60,972 bases of DNA from Oscillospiraceae bacterium (GCA_015068605.1 SVKF01000010.1:1-60972), one strand, 5' to 3'; positions 18,571-27,470 are shown, counted from the first letter of the stretch. Notes: generated from the letters alone by a model not told the origin. Numbers and translations: made by a program.

Positions 18571-19101
18571 TTGAAGCTAATCGGACATTTTTCAACAATA
18601 ACAAGGCATAGGCACAAGGTCATAGTGCATTGCAAAAAGGCTGGGATTCTCTGGCAAGGACTTTTCCACGACCTTTCAAAATACACTCCAACCGAGTTTA
18701 TAAGAGGGGTCAAAAACTATAATGACGGGGTCAAAAGCCCTAATGAGAAAGAGCGTGAGCAAAAGGGCTATTCTTTGGCGTGGATGCACCATAAAGGCAG
18801 AAACAAGCATCATTTTGAGTATTGGAACGACTATAACCCGAAAATCCGTCAGGTCGCAGGGGTTAAAATGCCGATTAAATATGTTAAGGAAATGTTTTGC
18901 GATAGGGTTGCCGCAAGCAAGATTTATCAGGGCGAAAAATATACCGATAAGCACCCCTATGACTATTTTATGAGGGGAAAGGAAAACAGAATCCTGTTTC
19001 ATCCCGAAACCTCGGATTTGCTTGAGGGGTGGCTTAAAATCCTTGCTGATGAGGGCGAGGATAAGGTCTTTGAGGTTATAAGAAACACAAAAGAATATTA
19101 G
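18571..19101 (+). CDS. DUF5662 family protein
   Basis: The 176-residue protein is rich in His and aromatic residues. It begins MKLIGHFSTITRHRHKVIVH with a later GLFHDLSKYTPTEF and AWMHHKGRNKHHFEYW. The pattern of H, HD and HH pairs matches DUF5662, sometimes mislabelled catalase, and suggests a metal site, possibly a divergent HD-type fold. The function is unknown. The start is TTG, supported by AAAGGTGA upstream and by good conservation-like sequence from the first residue. It lies 13 bp ahead of the RCC1-repeat gene, so the two are probably cotranscribed. Confidence 0.75.
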   Translation: MKLIGHFSTITRHRHKVIVHCKKAGILWQGLFHDLSKYTPTEFIRGVKNYNDGVKSPNEKEREQKGYSLAWMHHKGRNKHHFEYWNDYNPKIRQVAGVKMPIKYVKEMFCDRVAASKIYQGEKYTDKHPYDYFMRGKENRILFHPETSDLLEGWLKILADEGEDKVFEVIRNTKEY

Positions 19102-19114
19102 GAGGGAGATTATT

Positions 19115-20899
19115 ATGGCGGATTTTAAATGCAAAATTTGTGGCGGTGAGCTTGTTATAAGCCGGAATGATAACACGGGAACTTGCAAAAACTGTGGAGC
19201 TAAAACAGAGGTCATTGCCAATGCAGTAGACACAGAAAAATCAAAAGCGGATGTTTCAAATCTTGTTAAGCGTATCTTTATCTTTTTAGAGGATGGGGAC
19301 TTTAAAAACGCCTATGAATACAGCGAGAGAGTCCTTGATATAGATGTTGAATGTACGGAGGCGTATCTCGGGAAGCTTATGGCGGAAGTGGGCGCTAAAA
19401 ATCAGGAAGAACTGCAAAACCTGAATAAACCGTTTAATGATAACCCGAATTATCATAAAATTCTTCGTTTCGGAAACGAAAATTTAAAAAAGACTTTAAA
19501 TGAATACATAAACCGTATAAATTCAAAAAATGAATATCTTCGCAAAGAAGGAATTTATACAAATGCAACAAGACTTATGTCAAATTCGACAGGGGCAGAG
19601 GACTATAGACAAGCGGTAAATCTTTTTAAAACTATTCCTGACTATAAAGACTCGGCAGATCGTATAAAAAAGTGCCTTGAGTCTGCCGATATAGTGGAGA
19701 AAGACCAAATTCTCGAATCCGCAAAAAAGGAAATGCAAAAAGGCAGTATTTCAGGATATGAAAATGCAATGCGTTTGCTTGCAGTTATCCCAAACTGGAG
19801 AGACACAGAGGAGCTAAACCAAAAATGTATCGATGAAATTGAGCGGTTGAAAGTTGAAAAAGAAGTCAGAAAGAAAAAGGCGAAGAAAACGTTAAAAGAC
19901 CTACTTATTGCAAGTGCAGTATGTGTTATTATAGTTGTTATTCTGGCAGTGATAGGAATGGTAATTAATCAGACAAAAATAACAGACAAAAATAACAAAA
20001 CTGTTGAATCGATAGAAGAGAATGTGACAAAAGTTATTGAAGTTAAGGATGCAGAGAAAGAAAGCAAAGAAGCTCGCAAGAAAATTGCCAAATACTGTAA
20101 TTTAATTTCTGTAGGAGAAGATCACTTGGTTGGACTTAAATCCGACGGAACGGTTGTTGCTGTTGGGGCTGACTCATACGGACAATGCGATGTTGAGGAA
20201 TGGGAAGATATTGTTGCTGTTTCTGCAGGAGATGGTCATACAGTTGGGCTTAAATCCGACGGAACAGTTGTCGCTGTCGGTAATGACTATAAAGGACGAT
20301 GCGATGTTGAGGATTGGAAGGATATAGTTGCCATTTCCGCAGGATTTGGTTGCACAGTTGGGCTTAAATCCGACGGAACGGTTGTTGCTGTTGGGGGTAA
20401 TAATGATGGACAATGCGATGTTGAAACTTGGAATAATATAGTTGCCATTTCCACAGGAGGATGGGCGCACACAGCTGGGCTAAAATCTGACGGAACGGTT
20501 GTTGCTGTTGGGGATGACTCATACGGAAAATGCGATGTTGAGGATTGGGAAGATATTGTTGCTATTTCTGCAGATTTTTTTCATACAGTTGGTTTAAAAT
20601 CAGACGGAACGGTTGTCGCTGTTGGAGAGAACAACTATGGACAATGCGATGTTGAGGATTGGAAGGATATAGTTGCCATTTCCGCAGGATGTTCTTATAC
20701 AGTTGGGCTAAAAAAAGACGGAACAGTTGTTGCGGTTGGTAATAACTTTAACGGACGATGCGATGTTGTTGAGGGTTGGAAGGATATTGTTGCTATTTCT
20801 GCAGGAGATTCTGACATAGTCGGACTAAAAAAAGATGGAACAGTTGTCGCTGTCGTAGTTGATGGAGAATGGGATGTCGAAGATTGGGATTTATTTTAG
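19115..20899 (+). CDS. Zinc-ribbon, membrane-anchored RCC1-repeat protein
   Basis: The 594-residue protein starts with a zinc ribbon (FKCKICGGELVIS...GTCKNCGAK). A helical, TPR-like middle with SAEDYRQAV- and PDYKDS-type repeats follows, then one transmembrane segment near residues 265-290 (DLLIASAVCVIIVVILAVIG). The C-terminal half contains about nine RCC1-type repeats. Each includes TVGLKSDGTVVAVG and ends in a CDVE-W-DIVAISAG phrase. RCC1 repeats usually form a seven-bladed propeller for protein binding. With one membrane span and no signal peptide, the propeller is predicted outside if the ribbon is cytosolic. A ribosome site AGGAGGGAG precedes the ATG. The substrate is unknown. Confidence 0.82.
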   Translation: MADFKCKICGGELVISRNDNTGTCKNCGAKTEVIANAVDTEKSKADVSNLVKRIFIFLEDGDFKNAYEYSERVLDIDVECTEAYLGKLMAEVGAKNQEELQNLNKPFNDNPNYHKILRFGNENLKKTLNEYINRINSKNEYLRKEGIYTNATRLMSNSTGAEDYRQAVNLFKTIPDYKDSADRIKKCLESADIVEKDQILESAKKEMQKGSISGYENAMRLLAVIPNWRDTEELNQKCIDEIERLKVEKEVRKKKAKKTLKDLLIASAVCVIIVVILAVIGMVINQTKITDKNNKTVESIEENVTKVIEVKDAEKESKEARKKIAKYCNLISVGEDHLVGLKSDGTVVAVGADSYGQCDVEEWEDIVAVSAGDGHTVGLKSDGTVVAVGNDYKGRCDVEDWKDIVAISAGFGCTVGLKSDGTVVAVGGNNDGQCDVETWNNIVAISTGGWAHTAGLKSDGTVVAVGDDSYGKCDVEDWEDIVAISADFFHTVGLKSDGTVVAVGENNYGQCDVEDWKDIVAISAGCSYTVGLKKDGTVVAVGNNFNGRCDVVEGWKDIVAISAGDSDIVGLKKDGTVVAVVVDGEWDVEDWDLF

Positions 20900-20910
20900 G
20901 TAAAGAAAAA

Positions 20911-20938
20911 GGGCGAGGAAGATTATGTTTCCTCGCCC
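20911..20938. terminator. Terminator hairpin after the RCC1 gene
   Basis: GGGCGAGGAA (20911-20920) pairs with TTCCTCGCCC (20929-20938). The T-run is on the - strand side, so it is strongest for leftward transcripts, but the stem may stop both directions. Confidence 0.65.
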
Positions 20939-21004
20939 TCATTGTGTAACGAAAATCACTTTAACAGTGCCGGTGGAATAAAAGCTTTAGCTATGCAGGA
21001 TTAC

Positions 21005-21139
21005 GCCTTCCCCGTGAGAAGAAGGTGGGTTTTGCGGAGCAAAACTCGGATGAGGTGTAAATAGAGGAGTTGTTATATAAGTCTATAAACACCTCATCAG
21101 TCTCGCTTTCGCTCGCCAGCTTCTCCTCAAGGAGAAGCC
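21005..21139. repeat. Dispersed palindromic repeat, copy A
   Basis: A 135-bp element opens with GCCTTCCCC, contains GATGAGGTGT (21049-21058) and its exact inverse ACACCTCATC (21089-21098), and closes with the near-perfect palindrome GCTTCTCCTCAAGGAGAAGC. The same parts recur at 35.4-36.0 kb. This looks like a non-coding MITE/REP-type repeat common in gut Firmicutes. The rest of the 364-bp gap (20900-21263) shows no gene; CTCGGCCTAC at 21195 resembles CTCGGTCTAC beside copy B. Confidence 0.7.
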
Positions 21140-21263
21140 AAAAATACCAAATTTTAGGCGATTGTGCAAACAATTCAAGAAAATCAATTATAGGCTCGGC
21201 CTACACATTGCCCCGAGGGGGCTGTCGCAAGACACCGGTACGTAATGGTGGCGATGACTTGGG

Positions 21264-22445
21264 TTATATTTTAAATTCTTCAAACAAGGGTGAAAAGTCG
21301 AGACTGCCGATTTTCGTATTTTTATAAGCTGAATATATATCTTTGTTGGCGCTTCTCAAAATTGGTGAGGTCACGCCCGTTATATGAGAAAAATAGGTTT
21401 CGATAAATGCGCCGAAAACATCGCAGACCCTTATGATTTCCCCGTCAATAGGGCAGAAAATATCCTCGTTATAGCTTTTTTGGATTTCCTCTGTGGTTAG
21501 AATCAGAATTTCCCCGTCCTTTATAATTTTGCTTGAAAATTCGTTACGGGTGAAATAGTCAAGTTCTGTCTGCCATTCTTTTGGGATAAGGGGATAAATA
21601 GTTTCCTGCATCTGAATTTCTTCGATTTCCTTAATCAACTCGTCAAGACCCTCAACGGAATTTTTGACGGGAGAAACAATATCCCGTGTGAGAACTTCGG
21701 GAACATCGTGGAAAAGGCCGCCGAAGAAATTGTTGGTAAGCCGCTTGGGGCAGGCGTTTATATAGCATGAGGAAAGGTAAGACAAAACCGCAACGATGAG
21801 CATATGACCCATAACGGAGGTTGCGGGAAGCCTTGGGGTTTTCGACCACCTTTGCTGAAAGCGGAGCTGACCCGAAAGACTTGCAAAGCCTTTTAAATTT
21901 TCGTTATGATTAAACTGATTGAAATAAGAAAGACTGTTAAAGCTTTCAAGCTTCAAATCAATCTCACGACGGGTTTTATCTATGCCGTAGTATGTACTAT
22001 TGCTGGAATAGATTATGTCAAACTCCCATTTTGTTGCAAGATAGTGGGCACTGTTAAGGAGCTGTTTTTCGTTTTTGGAATAGTCGGGATTTTCGTAATA
22101 TTCCTTAAATTTCTCAAAGAAATTACAGGGGATTTCCTCAAGATTATCTTTAAGGGAGGAAATGACCCATTTGTTTATCTGTTCCCCCTTTTCCGTCATA
22201 AGTCTATGGAAAACGGGAGGCTTTATATCCGTCAGAACAAGCCTGTGCAAAAGCTCAAATATTGCACCATCAACCAGCTTAACACGGTCAATATCGTCGG
22301 AAAGCCCCGATAAAATATATGAATAGAGCATTTTGTGTGCCTGTTTGTCAAGCTCGGTAAACCCACGGGAGGGGCGGATATGGTCATTCCACCGCTCAAT
22401 TGAGCCGGCGGAAAATATAAGTTCAACCAAAGAATTAAGGGACAT
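21264..22445 (-). CDS. HD-domain phosphohydrolase (YfbR-like)
   Basis: The start was placed at the ATG at 22445 because AAAGGAGA lies just upstream; longer in-frame versions have no ribosome site. The 393-residue protein has an HD-type signature, including VMGHMLIVAVLSY and later FFGGLFHDVPEVLTRDI, where HD and the following Glu/Asp would bind metal. C-terminal ICDVFGAFIET-like residues (RVCDVFGAFIETYF) complete the helical core. This resembles large YfbR/HD_2-type proteins; E. coli YfbR is a 5'-nucleotidase, but substrate here cannot be inferred. It follows the PHP gene by 40 bp on the - strand. Confidence 0.75.
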   Translation of the reverse strand: MSLNSLVELIFSAGSIERWNDHIRPSRGFTELDKQAHKMLYSYILSGLSDDIDRVKLVDGAIFELLHRLVLTDIKPPVFHRLMTEKGEQINKWVISSLKDNLEEIPCNFFEKFKEYYENPDYSKNEKQLLNSAHYLATKWEFDIIYSSNSTYYGIDKTRREIDLKLESFNSLSYFNQFNHNENLKGFASLSGQLRFQQRWSKTPRLPATSVMGHMLIVAVLSYLSSCYINACPKRLTNNFFGGLFHDVPEVLTRDIVSPVKNSVEGLDELIKEIEEIQMQETIYPLIPKEWQTELDYFTRNEFSSKIIKDGEILILTTEEIQKSYNEDIFCPIDGEIIRVCDVFGAFIETYFSHITGVTSPILRSANKDIYSAYKNTKIGSLDFSPLFEEFKI

Positions 22446-22485
22446 AATAAAATCTCCTTTATGTGAAAATAATTGTATAGAGTTC

Positions 22486-23499
22486 TTAAAACTCAAGTTC
22501 GTCTCTGAAGAAACCGCGTGTGTCGGCAAATCTTCCGTATTTATCAACAACAGAAACTCTGACAAATTTCGCACGGTCATCAATTTCAAAATCAGCAAAG
22601 TTAATCGTTTCTCCGGGCTTTACATATTTCCTTTTAGGTGCTTTACTGCCGGTGAATACCATAATTCGCTCCACGTCAGAACACTCAATATGTATTTTAT
22701 TCCCTGTCATGGAAATTTCCTTAAATTCAGGCCCCATAGAAGAATACATTTCCCCCTGCTCCATAGCTTTAAATACCGAATCGTAAGTAAAGCTTTCAGG
22801 CATAATCATAGTAAAACCGCCAAAGGAATCATAGGCTACAGAATCGGCTGGCTCTGCATTGTGGTTATCATCTGCGCTGTGACAAAATATGCGCTTACCG
22901 CATAAAAGCATTTTATCATAAAGCGCTGCGTTGTATTCAAGACGGCTTATCAGATAACTGCCGTAATTACACATTTCCATACTGAAAAAGCCCTCATATT
23001 TCAGTATATCTGCCTCATCCTCCTGTGACCACCAGGGATGATTATATGCCGCAATATATCCGTTTTCCTTTGCGGTTTGTATAAGCTCGTTAATATAAGC
23101 CACGCTATATTCTCTCGTTTTCTGAGAGCCGACTTTTTTTATTTGTTTCTTTTGCACATCTGTCATATATTTGCAATATTTCGGATTATAACACACAATA
23201 GCTTCGTTTTCGGGATTGCGTGCAAAAAGGTTTATATGTATTTCTTTGTTATACACATCATAGCGACATTCAGGGTCAGGTCTTACATAAGTTTCGTATC
23301 CCGTTATTGTAAGAAAATCAGAGTCATTTAAATATGAGTGGTTTTTCGGAGTTTCATGGTCGGTAATTGCGAGAATGGAATACCCCTGTTCTTTATACAT
23401 TTCCTTAAGTTCGTCGGGCGTTTTCTTTCCGTCGGAAAAAACGCTGTGACAATGTAAATTCGCTTTGTATTGCTTTTTAAATGGTGATATTAAATACAT
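22486..23499 (-). CDS. PHP-domain metal-dependent phosphoesterase family protein
   Basis: The 337-residue protein begins with KANLHCHSVFSDGKKTPDEL and SILAITDHETP, the classic first two PHP motifs (HxH and TDH). Further candidate metal ligands are in YIAAYNHPWW and FCHSADDNHN. PHP enzymes hydrolyse phosphoesters such as nucleotides or histidinol phosphate. A C-terminal beta-rich region (SMTGNKIHIECSDVERIMV) is an extra domain. GGAGAAGA precedes the ATG. It is probably cotranscribed with the HD-domain gene downstream, suggesting shared nucleotide or phosphoester metabolism; that is inference. Confidence 0.83.
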   Translation of the reverse strand: MYLISPFKKQYKANLHCHSVFSDGKKTPDELKEMYKEQGYSILAITDHETPKNHSYLNDSDFLTITGYETYVRPDPECRYDVYNKEIHINLFARNPENEAIVCYNPKYCKYMTDVQKKQIKKVGSQKTREYSVAYINELIQTAKENGYIAAYNHPWWSQEDEADILKYEGFFSMEMCNYGSYLISRLEYNAALYDKMLLCGKRIFCHSADDNHNAEPADSVAYDSFGGFTMIMPESFTYDSVFKAMEQGEMYSSMGPEFKEISMTGNKIHIECSDVERIMVFTGSKAPKRKYVKPGETINFADFEIDDRAKFVRVSVVDKYGRFADTRGFFRDELEF

Positions 23500-23613
23500 A
23501 TAAATCTTCTCCTTTATTATTCATACAGGATTATGTTAAGTCAGAAACATATTTGATTCTATAATTTCGATAGAAATATTATAGCACAATTTTATGAAAA
23601 ATTCAATTATATA

Positions 23614-23642
23614 TTGACTAATTTTAAAAAATATTGTAAAAT
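23614..23642 (+). promoter_or_regulatory. Sigma-A promoter for the DivIVA-like gene
   Basis: TTGACT (23614-23619), a 17-base spacer and TAAAAT (23637-23642), 44 bp before the predicted start. Confidence 0.65.
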
Positions 23643-23686
23643 AATATACAATTGAGTATATTATGACCTTTTGGGGGTGACCTTTG

Positions 23687-24316
23687 ATGATGGGGAAGAA
23701 ATTCAGGAGAAGGCTTTTCGGATATAAAAAGTCGGATGTTTATGATTATATCAGGGCGGTTGATGCTGACTTTGTTGAGGAAATAAAGGAAAAGGATGCG
23801 GAAATTGCAAAGCTTACGGCGGAGAATAGTGCCCTTTGCGAAAAATATGATGAGCTTCAGAGCAAGAGGGAGATAATCGTTTCCGTTCTTGAAAAGGCGC
23901 ATATTGAAGCAGACGAAATTGTTTCCGAGGCGAGAAATGAAGCTAAAGAGATGAGAGACGGCGCTGTTAAGGAAATTGCTGAAATGAAAATCAACGCCAA
24001 TGCCGAAGTTGAAAATATGAAGATTGAGGCTAACCGTGAAATTGAGCTTAAACGGAGAGCGCTTCGGAATATGTATGAGAGCGAAACCAAAAAGATTGAA
24101 CATCTCCGTGATGAGGTTACGGAGCTTCGGAGAAATTCCCTTGATGCCATTCAGATGTTTGAGAGGGAGCTTTCGGACATAGAGGTTAAGCTTGGCTATA
24201 AGGAAAACGGAGCCCGTGAGTCTGTGAGCGAATTAAGACGGGGAAGCAAAATCGAACCCTTTGCGGATGTTAAAGTCCCTATAAAGGTCATAAAACGCAA
24301 AACGGACGCAAGTTAA
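23687..24316 (+). CDS. DivIVA-domain coiled-coil protein
   Basis: The N-terminus (GKKFRRRLFGYKKSDVYDYI) matches the DivIVA lipid-binding start, in which an exposed aromatic/basic turn binds curved membrane. It is followed by about 150 residues of heptad-rich coiled coil with many Glu, Lys and Ala. DivIVA proteins mark cell poles and division sites. The start at ATG 23687 was chosen for 7-base spacing from GGGGGTG; a second ATG follows at once and a TTG precedes. It is a single-gene unit with its own promoter and terminator. Confidence 0.8.
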   Translation: MMGKKFRRRLFGYKKSDVYDYIRAVDADFVEEIKEKDAEIAKLTAENSALCEKYDELQSKREIIVSVLEKAHIEADEIVSEARNEAKEMRDGAVKEIAEMKINANAEVENMKIEANREIELKRRALRNMYESETKKIEHLRDEVTELRRNSLDAIQMFERELSDIEVKLGYKENGARESVSELRRGSKIEPFADVKVPIKVIKRKTDAS

Positions 24317-24328
24317 AATGAGATGAAA

Positions 24329-24366
24329 TGCACAGGTCGAAGCCTATTCGCTCTGTGCAGTTTTTC
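24329..24366 (+). terminator. Terminator after the DivIVA-like gene
   Basis: TGCACAG (24329-24335) pairs with CTGTGCA (24353-24359), followed by GTTTTTC. Confidence 0.65.
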
Positions 24367-24475
24367 ATATTTTTAAAATCATTGTCGGATTTTGGTGACG
24401 AACGGAATTTTCCGGCATAATATAGAGTGTGGACTGAGTTTTTGCATTATGCAAAAAGAAAGGAGGCGAAGGCTT

Positions 24476-25621
24476 GTGGAGATATATCTTGATAACAGCG
24501 CAACAACTAAAATGTATGATGCGTGCATTGATAAAATGAGTATGGCTATGCGTGAAAATTACGGAAACCCATCGTCTCTTCACAGGAAAGGGATGGAGGC
24601 GGAGAAGCTTTTGAAATATGCAAAAGAAACCGTTGCAGACACCCTTAAGGTAAGCCCTAATGAAATCTTTTTCACATCCGGCGGAACAGAGGCGGATAAC
24701 CTCGCCATTAGAGGAACGGTCAAGGCAAACCGTGGAAATCATATCCTGACAACGGCTGTGGAGCATCCTGCGGTTATGAGCACTCTTGAATACCTTTCGG
24801 AAAGGGGATATAAAGTTGAGAAGATTCCCGTTACGAAGGAAGGAATAGTCGACCTTAACGCCTTTTCAAAGATGGTCAGAGGCGATACTGTTTTGGTTTC
24901 GGCGATGTATGTCAACAATGAAACCGGAGCGGTTATGCCTGTTTCTGAAATGGGGAAAATTTATAAGAGTAAAAATCCGAAAGGGATTTTCCATATCGAT
25001 GCTGTTCAGGCATACGGGAAATTCCCGTTTACGGCGGCTAAAACGGGAGCGGATTTGATTTCATTAAGCTCCCATAAAATTCACGGCCCAAAAGGCGTCG
25101 GGGCTCTTTATGTTAAGAGCGGAACGAAGCTTGCTCCCATAGTTTTCGGCGGCGGACAGCAGAATAATCTTCGTCCCGGCACGGAGAATGTCCATGGGAT
25201 TTATGGTTTTGGAATTGCGGCGGATTTGAGCCGGAATAATATTTTAGAGAAAGAGCAGAGGATGAGAAGGCTTGTTGAAAGGCTGAAAACAGGGATAGAA
25301 AATAATATTTCCGATATAAAAATAAACACTCCGAAGAACTGTGCGCCCCATATTTTAAGCGTTTCGTTCAGCGGAACAAAATCGGAGGTTTTGCTTCATT
25401 CTCTTGAAATTGAAGGGATTTATGTTTCTTCCGGCTCCGCCTGTTCAAGTCATAAAAAGGGGCCAAGCTATGTCCTGACCTCAATGGGGCTTGACAGAAA
25501 GCTAATCGACGGAACAATCAGATTCAGCCTGTCTGAATTTACCACGGAGGAAGAAATTGATTATACGGTTGCATCTCTTGCAAAAATTGTGAGTCGTGTC
25601 AGAATACTTATGAGAAAATAA
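24476..25621 (+). CDS. Cysteine desulfurase, NifS/IscS family, paired with ThiI
   Basis: This PLP enzyme takes sulfur from cysteine. The start is GTG at 24476, placed by the AGGAGG site and because MEIYLDNSATTK is the usual N-terminus; 381 residues. The PLP lysine lies in SLSSHKIHGPKG and the catalytic persulfide Cys in SSGSACSSHKKGPS. A longer reading frame exists upstream but has no ribosome site. Only 17 bp separate it from thiI. In B. subtilis the thiI-linked desulfurase NifZ is dedicated to 4-thiouridine synthesis, so the same partnership is likely. Confidence 0.92.
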   Translation: MEIYLDNSATTKMYDACIDKMSMAMRENYGNPSSLHRKGMEAEKLLKYAKETVADTLKVSPNEIFFTSGGTEADNLAIRGTVKANRGNHILTTAVEHPAVMSTLEYLSERGYKVEKIPVTKEGIVDLNAFSKMVRGDTVLVSAMYVNNETGAVMPVSEMGKIYKSKNPKGIFHIDAVQAYGKFPFTAAKTGADLISLSSHKIHGPKGVGALYVKSGTKLAPIVFGGGQQNNLRPGTENVHGIYGFGIAADLSRNNILEKEQRMRRLVERLKTGIENNISDIKINTPKNCAPHILSVSFSGTKSEVLLHSLEIEGIYVSSGSACSSHKKGPSYVLTSMGLDRKLIDGTIRFSLSEFTTEEEIDYTVASLAKIVSRVRILMRK

Positions 25622-25638
25622 CCAAAAAGGAGAAACTT

Positions 25639-26811
25639 ATGAAAACAGATTTATTTCTTTTAAAATACGGTGAGCTTGCCCTCAAAGGTCTTAATAAGCC
25701 TGTTTTTGAGAAAAAGCTTCTTGATAATATTAAAGCTCGTCTTAAGAAAATCGGAAGCTTCAATGTTTTTGCGGCACAGTCCACCATCTATGTTGAACCA
25801 CAGGGCGAGGTTGATATGGAGGATACTCTCAAATCCCTGAAAAAGGTATTCGGCATTGCGAATATTTGTCCTGCGGTAAGATGTGCAAAAACACTTGATG
25901 AGATTGAAAAAACAGCGGTAGAATGTCTTTCGGAAGAAGAATTAGAGGGTAAAACCTTTAAAGTGGAGGCGAAAAGGGAGGACAAGAGCTTCCCTCTTAA
26001 TTCGCCTCAGCTTGCGGCGGAAATGGGCGGTAGAATATTGTCGCATTACCCCCGTCTTAAGGTTGATGTTCATAACCCCGATATATTGGTTCAGGTGGAA
26101 ATTCGCAAAGATGCCTATGTTTATATGAAGAAAATCAAGGGTGCAGGCGGAATGCCAATCGGGACAAACGGAAAGGCGACAATTCTTCTCTCGGGCGGAA
26201 TTGACAGCCCCGTTGCCGGATATATGATTGCGAAAAGAGGCGTTCGCCTTGAAGCTGTGCATTTCCACAGTCATCCGTATACCAGCGACAGAGCGAAGGA
26301 AAAGGTTATTGAACTTGCAAAAATTATGACAGAGTATTGCGGAAATATGAGAGTTCATGTTATTCCGTTTACAGATATTCAGCTTGAAATTATTGATAAA
26401 TGTCCGAAAATTTTGCTGACGGTCATTATGAGAAGAATGATGATGCGGATTGCGGAAATGATTGCTGAAAAAACAAGAGGACAAGCCCTCATAACGGGAG
26501 AAAGCATAGGTCAGGTTGCAAGTCAGACCATGGAGAGCCTTAATGCAACCAACAGCGTTGTATCCATGCCTGTTTTCAGACCTTTAATCGGTATGGATAA
26601 GGAAGAAATTGTTAAAATTTCAAAGGAAATCGGAACTTATGAAACATCCATCCTTCCATTTGAGGATTGTTGCACGATTTTTGTTCCGAAACATCCGAAA
26701 ACCAAGCCAACCATTGAAGAGCTTATTGAGGCGGAAAAGCTTCTTCCCGAATTTGAGAAAATGCTTGAGGCTGCGGTTAATAATGAGGAAGTCATTCAGG
26801 TCGGAAACTAA
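25639..26811 (+). CDS. thiI: tRNA 4-thiouridine synthase ThiI, form without rhodanese domain
   Basis: ThiI adenylates and thiolates U8 of tRNA and contributes sulfur for thiamine. It starts FLLKYGELALKGLNKPVFEK, the NFLD/THUMP part, and has the PP-loop motif ILLSGGIDSPVAGYM near residue 183. The C-terminus stops at 390 residues, soon after EDCCTIFVPKHPKTKP, without the rhodanese domain of E. coli ThiI. In rhodanese-less ThiI, the conserved Cys pair in this DCC region may take over persulfide transfer. GGAG precedes the ATG. Confidence 0.95.
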   Translation: MKTDLFLLKYGELALKGLNKPVFEKKLLDNIKARLKKIGSFNVFAAQSTIYVEPQGEVDMEDTLKSLKKVFGIANICPAVRCAKTLDEIEKTAVECLSEEELEGKTFKVEAKREDKSFPLNSPQLAAEMGGRILSHYPRLKVDVHNPDILVQVEIRKDAYVYMKKIKGAGGMPIGTNGKATILLSGGIDSPVAGYMIAKRGVRLEAVHFHSHPYTSDRAKEKVIELAKIMTEYCGNMRVHVIPFTDIQLEIIDKCPKILLTVIMRRMMMRIAEMIAEKTRGQALITGESIGQVASQTMESLNATNSVVSMPVFRPLIGMDKEEIVKISKEIGTYETSILPFEDCCTIFVPKHPKTKPTIEELIEAEKLLPEFEKMLEAAVNNEEVIQVGN

Positions 26812-26813
26812 TT

Positions 26814-27296
26814 ATGGAAAAGCTTGTTAAATTTCTTTGTGAAAATAATCTTAAAATAACTTCGGCGGAAAGCTGTACGGGTGGTCTCTTTGCGGCAGGA
26901 ATAACCGCTGTGTCCGGCTCGTCAAGTTGCTTTGACGGAAGCTTTGTTACCTATTCAAATGAGCAGAAACACAAACTTTTAGGGGTTAAAAACGAAACTC
27001 TTGAAAACTTTGGCGCTGTTTCGTTTAATACGGCACTTGAAATGGCGAAAGGCGTGAGAGAGTCCTTTGGTGCGGATATTGGAATCGGGATAACGGGAAT
27101 TGCAGGACCAACAGGCGGAACGAAGGATAAGCCTGTGGGACTTGTGTATATTGCAGTGTCATTTTCGGGGGCATCGGTGGCTTATAAATGCAATTTTTCA
27201 GGAAGCCGTGACGAAGTCAGAGGAAAGGCGGTTGAGTTTGCAGAAAATCTTGCCTTTGATACTGCAAAAAAACTGTTGACACAGGGCGAATTTTAG
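26814..27296 (+). CDS. pncC: Nicotinamide-nucleotide amidohydrolase (CinA C-terminal domain)
   Basis: The 160-residue protein equals the C-terminal domain of CinA: ITSAESCTGGLFAAGITAVSG near residue 15, FDGSFVTYSNEQK, and IGIGITGIAGPTGGTKDKPVG near residue 82. PncC deamidates NMN in NAD recycling. The N-terminal MoCF-like domain of full CinA is missing, so this is a stand-alone form. It starts 2 bp after thiI. The cinA-recA neighbourhood is widespread in Firmicutes; here a MITE-like element separates pncC from recA. Confidence 0.92.
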   Translation: MEKLVKFLCENNLKITSAESCTGGLFAAGITAVSGSSSCFDGSFVTYSNEQKHKLLGVKNETLENFGAVSFNTALEMAKGVRESFGADIGIGITGIAGPTGGTKDKPVGLVYIAVSFSGASVAYKCNFSGSRDEVRGKAVEFAENLAFDTAKKLLTQGEF

Positions 27297-27306
27297 GATA
27301 TTATTA

Positions 27307-27470
27307 AAGGGAACCTCTAAAAATTCCCCGCACAAATCTTGACGGCTGATTGTTCCGTCATTCGTTACAAAATTTCTTCACATAGGGACGCTATGCGTGC
27401 GAAATTTTGTTTAGACTGACGAAAAATTATCTCGTCAATTTTCGCACGCTGAATTATTAGAGGCCCCTAA
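27307..27470. mobile_element. MITE-like element between pncC and recA
   Basis: About 164 bp with imperfect terminal inverted repeats: CCTCTAAAAATTC at 27314-27326 and, inverted, CCTCTAATAATTC at the right end (27451-27463), with GG-rich outer edges (27307, 27470). Inside, ACAAAATTTC (27367-27376) is the exact inverse of GAAATTTTGT (27401-27410), and GCGTGCGAAA has its inverse near 27440-27449. No coding frame is seen. The structure suggests a non-autonomous transposon now forming the recA leader region. Confidence 0.6.

Noticed and set aside
20174-20472. Long reading frames antisense to the RCC1 repeats
   Set aside because: They reflect the repeated codon pattern of the + strand gene and have no ribosome site.
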